This document shows, one piece after another, positions 33,224 to 44,680 of a stretch of 64,000 bases of DNA (position 1 is the first letter of the stretch; each line of letters opens with the position of its first letter). The notes below the pieces were generated by a model that worked only from the letters and a program-made list of their open reading frames with translations, was not told the origin of the DNA and made no database searches. This DNA is from Tetrastigma voinierianum (Eukaryota > Streptophyta > Magnoliopsida > Vitales > Vitaceae). The stretch spans positions 62,001-126,000 of the forward strand of contig JAEQBH010001143.1 of the NCBI GenBank assembly GCA_016808115.1. The letters run 5' to 3'. Made by a program: the position numbers and the translations under genes.

Positions 33224-34790
33224 ACTTTGTATAGGACTTCGAGGATGCACACTGCTGCTAGGATGCCTTAACTACTTTGCAGGTACTTTGGGGAAATGGA
33301 GGTGGCATGCGGTCTTCATTGAGACCTCAGCAGTGATCACCCTCTCGGAGTTCGACTTCCTTTTTCCTTGCATGTTTCTTGGCTGACCATGGGCCTTTAG
33401 TTTGCTCTATTTCTCTTCCACTCCTCAAAGTGATTGTGGCCTTCCGCCGTCCGTCCACGAGATTCTTTGGATGAACCTGCCTCATGGACCACTTTCGGTT
33501 GTAATGTTTGGGAAGAACCTTCCTCTCTCACAATACCTCCGAGTGTTGTTGATCTTTGTGATTGAATACCAAGTTTCTATTTTCTGATTAAGATTGCTCT
33601 CAAGCCCATCTATTCTTTTGTTAGTGTACTTTATAATTAATCGATCAACTGTGCGATTGTACGTGATCACTTTTGTTCTTCCACAAAATTGCCTACCACC
33701 TTGCTCAGGTCGTTATAGCTTGTTCCTTGGTAAAGAGGATGATGTAATTTGTGGACGGAGATGAGGAACAAAGCGTTGTTTGGCACAGGGGCATATAGGC
33801 GGGGGATTAGGTTTCGGGAGAGAATTTGGGGTGATTTTTCAGTGGAGCGTAGGTATTACCATATGGGGCATTGGGTTGTGGCTTGTATTGACCCTACGAC
33901 ATTTGCATGTCGACATCAAATCCTTCGATGGGCGGTCGGATGATGTTCTCCTAGGTCTTGTTAGGTTGACAGCGATGAATGGGTTGGCTTGTGCGATGTT
34001 TTCGATCCCATTGCACGCTCTTCATGGAGCCCTCTTTCCTTCTAGCTCCTCCACCTTCCTATGGGGTTGAGATTTTGCTTTCATTTCCATGTCCCTCGAA
34101 AGTGCAAAATTCTCCCTTTGCGTTTCAGGCTCATTTTTCCACTTTCTCGTGCTCGTCTGTCCCATCCCTTGGTGCTTCAAACACATAACTCAAGAAAATC
34201 ACAGCTTCTATCTCGATTTTTACTTCTAAAAATCACTCCATTGAGCTTACGGTTTCTAGCAATTGCTTCATGGCAGGGGACATACCATTATAGAAATGAT
34301 TCACTAACATCCAGGTGTTGAAACCATGATGTGGACAAGCACTGATGGTATCCATGAATCTCTCCCAAGATTGCAGAATTTCTCTATCATTATAGTCGAA
34401 AGTAAGTGTAGATCAGCTCTTCAAACTGCTGTCTTGTTGTATCAAGAGTTTCTTCAAAATTAAGCTTGAAAGATCGTTCCCACTTCTAATCTTTCTTTAT
34501 TCTAATGAATTGAGCTCATATTTTGGCTTTGTCATTCAGTTATCGTGAATAAAGCTAAATAGTAAATCCATGCCTACACTGGCCCTCTCCCTTAAAAGTA
34601 GTGATACTCCCTCAAAACTCGTATGTGAATATGGATTCATTTTCCTCATGAAATGGGAACAGCACTGTGGTGAGTCTCAACGCATGATCCTCAAGAGGAG
34701 GTATGATGCGAGGGGGCACTAACCTAAGAGGGTGTATGTGTTCCCTCATCGACCGTATGTTACTGATCTAAAGCTATTCAATTTTATTAC
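33224..34790 (-). pseudogene. gag relic of element A (interrupted by B)
   Basis: Minus-strand pieces in order: near 34750 MREHIHP and PPRIIPPLEDH; near 34350 SWERFMDTISACPHHGFN and then TWMLVNHFYNGMSPAMKQLL. Near 34190 comes a FLSYVFEAP-like piece. The frame 33670-33482 holds KRIDGLESNLNQKIETWYSI. These are the capsid and linker of Athila/Tat-type gag, parallel to element B 29641-31268. It ends at 33224 where B is inserted and continues into the protease at 23580. Confidence 0.75.
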
Positions 34791-35104
34791 CTCGTGTAAG
34801 ATCCATTCACCAGTAAAACTGATTTCACAGCCTTGTTCAATCTTAAAATTACCAGAATCTACCTGATATCCCTCTATCCTGCCAGGTCGTATAAACACCG
34901 TTACACAAAATGAGACAAAACAAAGAACACAAACAACCATAAAAGGTCGTGTTAGATAAAACAAAACTGATCAGAAGAAACAAAAACAAGCAAAGAATCG
35001 GTAAGTGAAGAAATCCTGCAGCTTGTTGCACACTTAGCACGCAAAGTGTACCAACACTGCAATGGATTACAAGTACACATCAACTCATCATACGAAGTTT
35101 GGCA
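34791..35104 (-). other. Leader of element A between primer site and gag
   Basis: About 310 bp with no open frame of note. A worn version of the leader hairpin may be present near 35057-35077 (CACTGCAATGGATTACAAGT). Confidence 0.5.
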
Positions 35105-35122
35105 CCATCCCTAATGGCGCCA
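35105..35122 (-). promoter_or_regulatory. Primer-binding site of element A
   Basis: Minus-strand TGGCGCCATTAGGGATGG is the clearest copy in the family. It matches the TGGCGCCGTTGCCGGGGA type widely used by plant Ty3/gypsy elements at 13 of 18 positions. Confidence 0.8.
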
Positions 35123-35124
35123 TT

Positions 35125-36688
35125 TATCGCGCTGCCAGTAGGTGATACGAATCAACAAATTTCAGACCTGTGCCGCCTTCACTGTGAGTCGCAAGCTACT
35201 GCAGTGAGGAAGGTCTAGGGTCGAACACGGGGATGTTTTCATCCCACTCACGATCAGCATCGTTGTTTGAAAATGGTGAGGCTTTTGTTTGGATTTTCGG
35301 ATTTGTTAAAAACAAATGAGGTTGTATGTTCACCGACTAACCTGTAATGGCTTAAAGTGAAGGTGAAATGTATCCCTACCTAGTCACTAGCTTGGATAAC
35401 ATAAATACAGCAACCCCGGTTATATCTCGCATTAGGGCAAATGACATAGTCAAAGTTAAAACCGGATCTTTTGTTTAGCTACAACCCAACCCAGAACCAC
35501 TCTATTTATCAACCTATACTAAGCATTTAAAGTCCTATTCACTTTGAAACCCTAGCATTTAACCTCATTCCCATGGCTCAGAATGACATCTAAAGAATGT
35601 CAGCATCTACCAGAATGCACCAACCCTAAAGCATGGCAAGTATTGACTAAAGGAAAGACATTAAATGTCATTAAACCCTAGTTCGGGAAAGTCGGGAACC
35701 ATAAATGCAAGACTGTGAATATTCAAAGCATGAGGACAACTTGCAGCAGCCCAAAACCAGTTATCAACCCTCCTCATACAGGAGGGCTGAGCTACATCCC
35801 TTGACTGTCATCCCTCATGGGTACTAAAATTGCAAACAGAGAGAAAGATATAGAAGAGAGCAAAATGAGAGACCTAAAATGAAAGTCAAGTGGAAAATCC
35901 CTTATAAACAAAAGTTGCTTAGGTTACAAAGATGGGGTTTACAGACCAACCCAAAGTGAAAAGACAAAAATACCTTAAAATATGAAATTACATATAACAA
36001 ATGGTAATAATATCAAAACGTGGTTTGTTGGGGACTCAAGTATACCAAAATACAGGTCAGATTCTCGCTTATGTAGTGGAAATTCTTATGAAGATATTAA
36101 AATTTATGTTAGCTAATTTCAGTCTAGCAAAATTCTACGTAGATATGAATGGAAATTCGCTAGCAAATACAATCTCTCGCTAGCTAGCTAAATTTGAAAG
36201 ATAATTAAATTGAAAATTTCAGCAAACAAAGAACTTCGCTAGCTAGCGAAATTTCGCTAACCTAGAGAAAATTCTAATTTGTTAGAACGCCAAGCAGTGA
36301 TTGCGAAATTTCGCAATCCTTGTGTCAACTTCGTGAATCATATAATGTAAATTTCGGGATTGCCCTCAAGCTTCCTGCTTTCGCTTCACCGCATCCTCTC
36401 TCGCACTTTATTCATCACTTGTCTTCTCAATTCTTCATCGAATCTTTGATATTTCATCTTTCTCTCATTTTCGCAGAACTGTTTCAGGATTCTCGCATTC
36501 AACACCACAAGAAGCTGCTTGTTGATTGAAGTTCCTAAAACCCGCAAACTATCCAAACAATCTCGAAATAATTCAGAAACTGGCAGACCCAAGATTATCA
36601 TCAATTGCTTAATTGATACAGACAAAGCAAAAGCGACTCAAACCTATCTTGAATAGGCTCAAAAGAATACCTCTTCAGGTACTAATCA
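35125..36688 (-). repeat. 5' LTR of element A
   Basis: The minus-strand start TGATTAGTACC is at 36688 and the worn end GGCAGCGCGATA at 35125. It is 1564 bp and colinear with 17497-19106. The inverted start is 36614-36688 (worn) and the palindrome array 36065-36335. Confidence 0.8.
36065..36335 (-). repeat. TAGCGAAA palindrome array in A 5' LTR
   Basis: It includes TTCGCTAGCTAGCGAAA near 36235-36251 and many decayed words (tagctaaa, tagcaaa). Confidence 0.65.
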
Positions 36689-36955
36689 TCAGCGCGTAGA
36701 AGTTCTATCAAAGACTGCGATCTAATTCCCACGCCCTCTTCCGACTAGCCATATACTCATGTCAAATGGCAAGTTAAGATTCAATGCAGTATCTTTAAGG
36801 TGTAAACACAGCCTCGAGACACTATTTACATACTAAAAAAAACATTTTCATGAGCAAATGCCCATGCATTTATAGGTAATGTTATTACTAGTTCATATAT
36901 TAAATCATATTCAACAAAAAAAAATTTATTTTTATTTTATTTCATTTGTTTGTAT

Positions 36956-36960
<5 letters not shown>

Positions 36961-37032
<72 letters not shown>
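36961..37032. repeat. (TA)n microsatellite
   Basis: Uninterrupted TA dinucleotides of about 72 bp, followed by a shorter run at 37041-37060. It produces spurious open frames of Tyr-Ile repeats. Confidence 0.95.
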
Positions 37033-37035
<3 letters not shown>

Positions 37036-37189
37036 AAGAGTATATATATATATATAGATATATATAAGATATATATAGAATTGAAAACCCTGTGAATGGG
37101 GTGTTCGCTTAACAAAGGTGTCCATGAATAGTGATCCAAACAGTGAATCAAAATAGTACACTGAGTCAAACTCAAGTCGAGTACGCCAG

Positions 37190-37700
37190 GCACACCTCAT
37201 CTGTGTCATGGTACACACGCGCCCCAAATGTGTGCACAACGTATCATAAGCTGCACCTAAGACACAACAGGGCCGCGTCGTATTTATGCTTCGTGGAAGC
37301 AGGTGTCGCCGCATTTATTTATCAGTACTTTCGCAGATCAGTGTCGTAGACAATTTCAGCAAAGATCGAGTACCCTCGCCAGGTCGCCGACGGCGCGCCA
37401 GAAACAGAATCTCTCGCTGTGACATAGAGAACCATGTCACGATACAACTCCTACCGCACTGCGTCGCGCACAAATTCAAACACTTCGTCATAGCTTTAAT
37501 GTGTCAGAAAAATGTCGGGTCGTGTCGCGCGCGAGACCGTATCACGCATCTAAAAATTGTCTCCCGCCTAGGGATTGCCAACGCTTAGATAGCGACACCA
37601 CAGCCGTGGCCAGCGGGCCGCGGTACAGGTCTTCGTCATGGTCGTGGCACCCCGCTGCACGCCAACGCCCCAGGTCACGATACACAATGCAATCGGGATC
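37190..37700 (-). other. CpG-rich block in chromovirus leader D
   Basis: GC-rich sequence full of GTCGC, GTCGTG and cacgataca words, with no conserved frame. Counterparts are at 42880-43640, 45000-45600 and 51900-52440. Confidence 0.6.
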
Positions 37701-37784
37701 CCAACTAAGGCTGGAAATGGCAAAGTAGCCCACCTAGTTTCCTTTCCTTCATGCTTTTTCCTTTTCCGACTACTGGAAGACCAC

Positions 37785-37855
<71 letters not shown>
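37785..37855. repeat. Poly-A followed by (TA)n
   Basis: About 26 A, then TA dinucleotides to 37855. It is the second microsatellite of the leader, after the CpG-rich block. Confidence 0.9.
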
Positions 37856-37858
<3 letters not shown>

Positions 37859-38287
37859 TTATTTAATAGAAACCAAATAAATTCATTAGAATTTATTTGA
37901 TTTTTTTTTTCCGTTTTATTAATCGAAACCTCAAAAAATTTCTTCAATACATTTTTTTCCTAAGGTATATTCACCGCTACCAAACCACACAACATACAGC
38001 CAACAATTCATGTTATACACACCATTCATCAAATGCACAAAGATGCATGATCTAACCCGTTTCCCATCAAGTCCTAGGTAAAACCCGGTTATTACCTAAC
38101 TTTCCTGACTGTTATAACCCTAGTATCCAACACACCAGCTATAATGCTCAGCAACGCAACATTCATGGGCTCTAAGCCCAGTCCTCGGGCCCAGGTATTC
38201 GTAGATATTCAAGCTCATACCAAACCGTGACGCCGTATCGATTCAAACTTTATGGATACCCAAACCCGAGTCTCTAGTAATCGCTTA

Positions 38288-38299
38288 TCGTTCGATACC
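38288..38299 (-). promoter_or_regulatory. Primer-binding site next to LTR L2 (worn)
   Basis: Minus-strand CTGGTATCGAACG corresponds to the tRNA-iMet site TGGTATCAGAGC seen intact at 53027-53038. Confidence 0.5.
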
Positions 38300-39953
38300 A
38301 GTCAGCCCTAATCCCAGGTGTCTCGCGACAACCCGGGCCAACTCGGAATACCAGATCTCATGGCAGCTATGGTATATCTTGCATATAGAGGCAGCTGGCA
38401 ACTAAACATACATCAATATCTCATAAAAAATACATCAACTATATAACAATAGTTCAAGAGTTATTACATTACTTCTTAACAAAACATATATCAAAGTTGA
38501 AGTTTTAATACATGTTATAAATGAATACCAAAGCCATTAATCCGGCTTTCTTTCTAAACACTACTTAGTGAGCGCCCTTGTACACTTCAGATTGAAAATA
38601 ATGATCCTAAAGGGTAAGAAACGCCTGGTAGTGATAATCTCCACATGGGTTACTTCCCCACCTAGTTACACGCCAGGGCAACCAAACACACTCAAGCAAA
38701 TTGCTATGATTCCATTTAATGTCTACATTTCAATCCCATGTCTCGAAGTCCTCACCGACTTCACATGCCTGCAAGCCAAATGCGAGCAAATACGCGAAAA
38801 CAAAGCTTTTGTTCTAAGTCCTGGCCACTGAAGCTTCTAAGAAATATATCAGAACACCTTCGAGGCAATTGTTGGATCATTTTTCCAACACATCCGCTCC
38901 AGATGAACTGTTAGACCACTCTCCGCGTAATTTTCAAAAATCTTGAAACCCTTTCACAACCGCTTTCATTTTCTTTTATTTTCTTTCAAGTCACATGCCA
39001 ACCTCTCCGTCCCATCTCCAGGCGCTATATATGATCACAGTTAATTTCTAAAACAATTCATGCTACTATATTTAATATGTATATATTAACAAAATTTAAT
39101 CCACATATATCATGTTATTCAATTCATGTTAATAACACCAAAATTAGTTTCGCATGGGCTAATTAACTAATCAAGCAACTCATTTTGAATCACGCAAAAC
39201 CACACAAAATCACACAAAAATCACGTGAACAAAGGAAACCCTGCATCACAATCGTTTCACGCTACACAATGTGAGCTTCCACTCTGCCTTAAAGATTTTG
39301 AGACCGATAATTAATGCCATCCAAAAACATGGCAAAATCCTATCCATTAAAAATAGCCTAGCCAAAGAATAAACAAAGTAGGAAAAGATACCCACCCTCC
39401 TGAGTTGTCTAAACTCCACAAAACGTACCACGCATAGCCCTTGGTCACGAACAACTTCTTGCTTGCTCCGACGAGAACCGACGGTCCGAATGTTAGGAAA
39501 TCTAGAGAGAAGTCACACTTTCTCTCTAAAATCTGAATCTCACCCTCACTGCACGATTTCTTTCAATCTGAAGTGTATCATTTTCTTTCTTTTGTCTTAT
39601 TCATTTAATCTTTCAAAAAATTTCAATTGTGTCCTTTAGTTCATTTTTGGCCACACATGTTTAATCGGCCATTCATCTCCATCATCTCACTAATCATGAA
39701 CATGTGCCCCATGGGTACATGTAGTAGATGACTTTTCACATCACATGTCTCTCACAAGTCGCTTTTACTACACCCGATAGCCTGGCCTTAAAAACATGAA
39801 ATCCGATTGTCTTGAAATTTAATAAAATTCGATGGTAGCTGGATTTCATGCAGACGATTCCAACTAGTCCGCTTTTATCATCCGACCCAGAAAATTTCAG
39901 ATTTGATGAAATTACACTGCACCCCTTTTTCTAAAATTGTACTCTTCGTTTTA
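38300..39953 (-). repeat. Chromovirus LTR L2
   Basis: About 1.65 kb and colinear with L4 and L5. On the minus strand a polypurine tract precedes it (39954-39975) and a primer site follows it (38288-38299). It thus serves as 3' LTR of the fragment at 39954-44312 and 5' LTR of leader D. The hairpin text gacgagaaccgacggtcc is at 39469-39486. Confidence 0.75.
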
Positions 39954-39985
39954 CTCCTCCTAAAAGTAATTTTGTCCACCACATA
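39954..39985 (-). promoter_or_regulatory. Chromovirus polypurine tract
   Basis: Minus-strand GGACAAAATTACTTTTAGGA and then GGAG lead into LTR L2, resembling the 'gacgaaa..ttttaagggggag' tracts of plant chromoviruses. Confidence 0.55.
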
Positions 39986-40089
39986 ATCACAACAACGCAT
40001 GCATATGTAACGAGCACTATTCCATGCATGCAAACTAGTCACTTAAGTGGAGTTAAACACAAACCATGTGACTCTCATCCCCTTAAACA

Positions 40090-41430
40090 GTGGAAGTGAT
40101 AGGCCCCATCGTGTCCTCCTCATCCCACACGTGCCAATTTACACCACTCGCGGCCACCATAGCACCCTCACTAGCCTTTCACGATCTTGCGTCGCAAAAC
40201 CCGATCCTCGGCGACCATAATGCACACTGTCCTCTCCTCGATAGTCCCATCCAGACAATCCTCAATCTCTCCCTTAATCCACTACATGAGCTAGATATGG
40301 AGTACCTCCCAGCATGGAGACGTGAAATACCACATGGAACCCGACACGTCATGTGTTACACTCGGCATTATAACGTCACTCCTCTCGAAAATGCCTCGGC
40401 GGGGCCCAATGAACCCTCGGCAATAGCTTCCCCGTTTGGTTTAACCTCGACTAATCTCTCTCGTATCACCTTTAAGAAGACGTGATCACCAACCTCGAAC
40501 TCTAAGGGTCAATGTCGCACATCAACATAGCTCTTCGCTGACCAGCCGGTGGAGAAGACGCTGTCGCATCAAGCTCACCTTCCTGGCGTATTCTAATCTG
40601 GACAGACCGCGGATGGAGTCGCACCGGTCCAACATATCTGATTTGCAGGCTTTCTTTCTGGCTCCATACGCCTCAGTGGCGCCATCTCGTGATATCATCG
40701 ATAATCGGTTGTTGTGAGGTGAATCCCACTAAGGAAAATGCTCTTCCACTACCCTATGATCAAGGACGATATGCCTCTATCATGTCCTCTAAACACCTCG
40801 TGACGGTCTTCTCCGACTAACCATCCGTCAGGCGGAAGGTACCATGGTCAGTCGGTAGGCCCATAGCCTTGGAAGCTCTTCCAAAAGTGCACCGTGAACC
40901 TCGGTCTCTATCTCGACACGCGATATTGAGAACATGTAATGGATTTGTCTCCCGGGAACAGAAGAACCGCATAATCTTCCACGAAGGTCATTCGCACGGC
41001 TAGAAAATGCCGACTTCGTGATCTGGTCCACTATCACCCATACCACCGTCCGCGTTCAGCGAGCGGTCATAAATCCATCGAAGTGTTCCCACTTACCAAA
41101 CAATGGCTAGCGAAGCCATGATGGCTTCGGTGCTCAGCTTCAATCCTCCTGTTGACATCGCGGAGACATCGTCGAACAAAGTTCTATGTTCTTCATTCCC
41201 CCAGTAGTAATCGGGCGCTTTAAGATCCTAGTACACTTCGCACCGATGGCCACAGTTCCAGAGTGCGTGAAATCCCCCGGCAATCTCCTTCTCAAATCGA
41301 TCAATCGTAAACGCCACCATCTCTCTATACCGTAGCAGACGGTCGGCAGCGTGGATTGTCCAGCCCTCACACTTGAACCCGACTGCACTGATCCGATGAA
41401 CACCCCACGCCCCGCCACCCAATCATCACC
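40090..41430 (-). pseudogene. Integrase relic of chromovirus E1
   Basis: Minus-strand pieces in order: around 41240-41150 the zinc-binding region (WGNEEHRTLFDDV-like, then a CQQ-type piece); at 41046 MVWVIVDQITKSAFSSRAN, the start of the integrase core; near 40830 FRLTDG, the worn PQTDGQSER block; near 40540 KSYVDV and then EFEVGDHVFLKV of the C-terminal domain; near 40190 EDRVLRRKIVK, the C-terminal tail. The order is as in plant chromoviruses such as the Tekay/Del clade. All catalytic blocks are broken by frameshifts. The 3' LTR L2 follows. Confidence 0.75.
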
Positions 41431-41539
41431 AAATAGAGACGCATGGCCACTAAAACCCTAACGCATTCGAGCCTCCTCGTTGTATCAGAGCTTCCAAACA
41501 ACTCACGCCGGCATCCGCCACCGGAAGCTATACTAGCCA

Positions 41540-41761
41540 AAGCTCCTCGACATTCTACTCATGCATTAACCACCACATTTGCCTTATCGATGGTAATGCA
41601 AAGTGAAGTCATAACTTCTAGGAATCTCCATCCATCTCGCTGCCTCATATTGAGGTCCCGCCGTATGAAAAATATAACGTGACTTATGGTTCGAGTACAC
41701 CAAATCGCTCATTATATAAATAGTGGCTGCAAAATTCAAGGCGGCGACCACGCCGCCAACT
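41540..41761 (-). pseudogene. RNase H relic of chromovirus E1
   Basis: Minus-strand text reads LKFCSHYLYNERFGVL, then DLNMRQR and KANVVVNA in neighbouring frames. This corresponds to the LKIWRHYLYGE..LNLRQRRW..KANVVADALS blocks of plant Ty3/gypsy RNase H. It is joined directly to the gag linker at 41762, so protease and reverse transcriptase are deleted. Confidence 0.75.
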
Positions 41762-42430
41762 CTATGTCAGAAGTGGGTAACTGAGGCGCCCGACTGAGCA
41801 CTGCCTCGGGCCTGCATCGGGGCCGTGGAGGAATATATCAGATCCTCTCCCCATCCCACCACCAACATCGACCGCCGCCCCAAACCCTGATCCTCGTCTC
41901 AGGTGCCTCATATGTCCAAAGCTGCTTGCAATTGTGTACAACACCGCCCATCCGACTAGTAACCACAGATCGCTTCTATTGATGGGACCAGGTGTCCCAT
42001 AGCTCGGGATTCTGCCTCCTGCGTGGTCCACTAAAGCGTCCCGGCCATTCCAGAAATAACACATCATCTCGCCTCTACTGACTGAATGTCCCATCCTCGG
42101 CCATGGTCTTGATAACCTCGCCCCCGTCCCGATATCTCGCAAACAAGTCTTCTTCTTCTTTCCCTGCTGGAAGAAGATGGATCTTTCCTCCTTATACTTT
42201 AACCCATATCTTGATGCTCGTTGTCATCTACCTCCTCTTTGACCATTGAGACATGCAAAAGCCTAAACTGGAGGTTGCTCTGACTCACCCCGCACACTAT
42301 TGCACACCCGTGCGATAATGGGCGATCGTAATCCCCTACGGCCCCACAAAGGCCTCGCTGTGCTAATGTGTGGTGTCCGACCGCACTCGTGGACCCACCC
42401 CATGTCCTCTCCTCGTTACCACTGATCATG
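41762..42430 (-). pseudogene. gag and zinc-knuckle linker relic of chromovirus E1
   Basis: The frame 42142-41762 (126 aa) contains YTIASSFGHMRHLRRGSGF, a worn CCHC knuckle with GHM, then Gly-rich VDVGGGMGRGSD linker. The frame 42429-42199 is gag-like but lacks the core. Text is shared with 16945-17496. The deletion junction with RNase H is at about 41762. Confidence 0.6.
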
Positions 42431-42816
42431 TCAACAGTGTCTCAAGTGTGATTCTATGTAAACACAGCCTCGAGACACTATTTATGATATCAAAAACAGT
42501 CTGCACACTTCCATGCCTAGGTAATGCAAGACAATAAGTTCATATATTAAATCATATGTAACAAAAAATTTATTTTATAAATTTTATATATATATATATA
42601 TATGGTTGGTTATATATATATATATATATTAAATCTCTGCGAACAAACAAGGACTTAGTGACTCAAAATAAGACACCGAAATAAAACTGTCGAGTGCACG
42701 GGGGCAGCACACCCCGAACCCAAGCCCGCGCACACCGCGCCAGCCTCCATGCCTACAGTAATGCAAGACAATAAGTTCATATATTAAATCATATGCAACA
42801 AAAAAATTTATTTTAT

Positions 42817-42849
<33 letters not shown>

Positions 42850-44180
42850 CTAAACCCCCCCCTCCTCCCTCCCCGCTGCGGAACGCTGGACCCAAATAAA
42901 GGACTCAAAATGGTACACTAAGTCAAAACTGGGTCGAAAAGTACGCAGCACACCCCGGAACCCAAGTCGCTGAAAGCACATCGCGCCCGTGCCGCGGCGC
43001 GACATTGCCGCGGTCGTGAGCGCATCGCAGTGGCTGTGATCCTCGCTCTCCCCTACCGTGATAAGCAATAGCGTTCCAGCGCACCGGGCCAGGTCGCGCC
43101 AAGACGGGCACCGCGGTCGCAGCGCCAAGGTCCGCTTTATGGCACGCCAGGTCGCTGGGCTGTCGTGAAATTTCCTCCTACCGTGACGCAAGCACCTCCT
43201 CGTGTCACCAAGGCACGCGCACGCTACGCACCAGCAACATCTAGGCCCGCTCATTACAGCTGCCTAGCCTACCGTGTCGCAGCCTCCCGCCGCGACACGT
43301 GAGAACAAGCACGTGGATACACCATCGTGACGCCGCTCGCTTTGCTTCGCACCTAGAGTCGCGGTCGCTAGCCGCACGCCGCTTCTGCCGGTCGGCCGTG
43401 TCTGTTGTATCGCGGACCCAAAATTCGCCCATGATACAACATTTGCAGTCGCGACTTCGCAACTTAGGCCAGCATTACGCGTTGCCACACGCCAAGGCCG
43501 CCTAATGTGTCGTGGCCCATGTTAGCTATGTCGCTGGTCAGGTCGGCCTCCCGGCCATGTCAGGCCACCTGTCACAGACGCCCAGCATTCCTGTCACGAT
43601 ACAACGCAATCAGATCGCGGACTAAGGCCGAAATAAAAAGATCCCACCCACCGCCCTATATCGTTTTTTCACTTTTTTCCTTGTTCTAGCTTACCTGAAG
43701 ACCACAAAAAAAATATATATATATTTTTTTTCATTTTCCAGTAGAACCAAATAAATTTATTAGAATTTATTTGATTTATTTTTTTTTCCTGTTTTACACA
43801 TTGTAAAACCTCAGAAAAAAAAAATTTTCTTTAATACATTTTTTTCCCTATGTGCTATTCACCAAGCACACAAACCACACAATATACACAACAATTCATG
43901 TTATACACATCATTCATCAAATGCACAAAGATGCATGATCTAACTCGTTTCCCATCAAGTCCTAGGTAAACCATATGCCTAACTTATCGATACTAAGTTA
44001 TAACCCTAGTATCCAACATCGAGCTATAATGCTCATATAACTTAATGACCATGGCCTAAGCCCAAGTCCCTCAAGCCCTAGGTGATCAGATACCCTAAGC
44101 TCCGATACCAAGTCAGACATATCAAGACTAAACTTATGGATACCCAAACCCGAGCTCCCTAGGTAATTGTTTATTTAATC
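42431..44180 (-). other. Chromovirus leader of E1
   Basis: Same order as leader D. TA runs lie at 42585-42629 and 42822-42849. A CpG-rich block spans 42880-43640 and a short TA run 43713-43724. The rest is non-coding sequence with gcacaaagatgcatgatcta and tcccatcaagtcctaggtaa. No gene is visible. Confidence 0.65.
42505..42849. repeat. Tandem duplication in leader E1
   Basis: A block starting ccatgcct..gtaatgcaagac, followed by aataagttcatatattaaat and ending in a TA run, occurs at about 42510-42629 and again at 42748-42849. The offset is about 236 bp. The other three leaders have it once. Confidence 0.75.
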
Positions 44181-44192
44181 TCTGATACCAAG
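44181..44192 (-). promoter_or_regulatory. tRNA-iMet primer-binding site of E1
   Basis: Minus-strand TGGTATCAGAGA matches TGGTATCAGAGC at 11 of 12 positions, adjacent to an LTR end TGTGAAGCCCC at 44194. Confidence 0.75.
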
Positions 44193-44193
44193 C

Positions 44194-44312
44194 TGTGAAG
44201 CCCCAATCCCAAGGTGTCTCATTGACAACCCGTCAACCTCATGGACACTGCGGTCTCATTATGAGACTCCATACATGAGTAAAACGGTCACTGGGCCCAT
44301 ACTAAATACCCA
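44194..44312 (-). repeat. LTR L3, last ~120 bp only
   Basis: Aligns with 53042-53160 (gacaacccgtcaac, tacatgagtaaaa, gggcccatac). It breaks off near 44312, where gag-type sequence begins, so most of this 5' LTR is lost. Confidence 0.75.
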
Positions 44313-44680
44313 TCATCCGCCGACCACTAAATGCCATCCTAGCCCCGGTCCCAAACTCGTGTGAAGCGTGTTCCGCCTCTTCCCCGAACTAGAAAAAGGT
44401 TGATCCTCCCTCTTCTCACCAGCATCCGCAACTCGGAAACCCCGTGCATCCTCTATCTCTCTCTCTAAGGTCAAGGCTGTCCCAACCATGGAGTCCACTC
44501 CTCCTCTAACTATTGGAGGACGATGTACTTCTAAACGCTGGAGGTCGCTTCGACTGCTGTTCACCATCGCACAAGCCGCAATACGACGACGCAATCCTAC
44601 TACCAAAGAGTGCCTACCGGGTCAAAAAGCCTGGTGCCCGCACCAGCACTCCGTGGACGCCCCACGCCCCGCCGACTAGC
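44313..44680 (-). pseudogene. Chromovirus gag with internal core deletion
   Basis: The frame 44606-44313 reads RLEVHRPPIVRGGVDSMVGT, then ALTLEREIEDARG. In the fuller gag at 50890-51601 the N-terminal PPIFTGGGD block and the C-terminal piece that ends MDSW.. are separated by the MTW..EF capsid core. Here they are joined, so about 400-450 bp of core are missing. The C-terminal part DAGEKREDQPFSSSGKRRN continues as at 50990. It abuts a truncated LTR at 44312. Confidence 0.65.

Larger units (their letters stand above)
17497..36688 (-). mobile_element. Element A: T-family LTR retrotransposon carrying nested element B
   Basis: The outer LTRs are 35125-36688 (5') and 17497-19106 (3'). The interior is split by element B (23641-33223). 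The gag half stops at 33224 and the protease half restarts at 23640. In element B those two points are adjacent (about 29640-29680), which shows the two halves are one element. Without B it is about 9.61 kb, nearly the same as B (9.58 kb). It lies inside a chromovirus gag/leader. A clean target duplication is not visible (tgaaa on the left, tcagc on the right). Confidence 0.8.
36689..38287 (-). other. Chromovirus leader D (right side of the split element)
   Basis: Resumes the gag/leader text broken at 17496. It has phrases shared with 42373-44180, 44640-46220 and 51600-53026: atgtcaaatggcaagtt, aggtaatgcaagacaat, tgcatgatctaacccgtttc, cccaagtcct. Layout: (TA)n at 36961-37032, a CpG-rich block at 37190-37700, A/TA tracts at 37785-37855, then non-coding sequence up to the primer site. 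Confidence 0.65.

Noticed and set aside
36879..37947. Open frames of repeated Tyr-Ile on both strands
   Set aside because: They are translations of (TA)n microsatellites and carry no gene signal.
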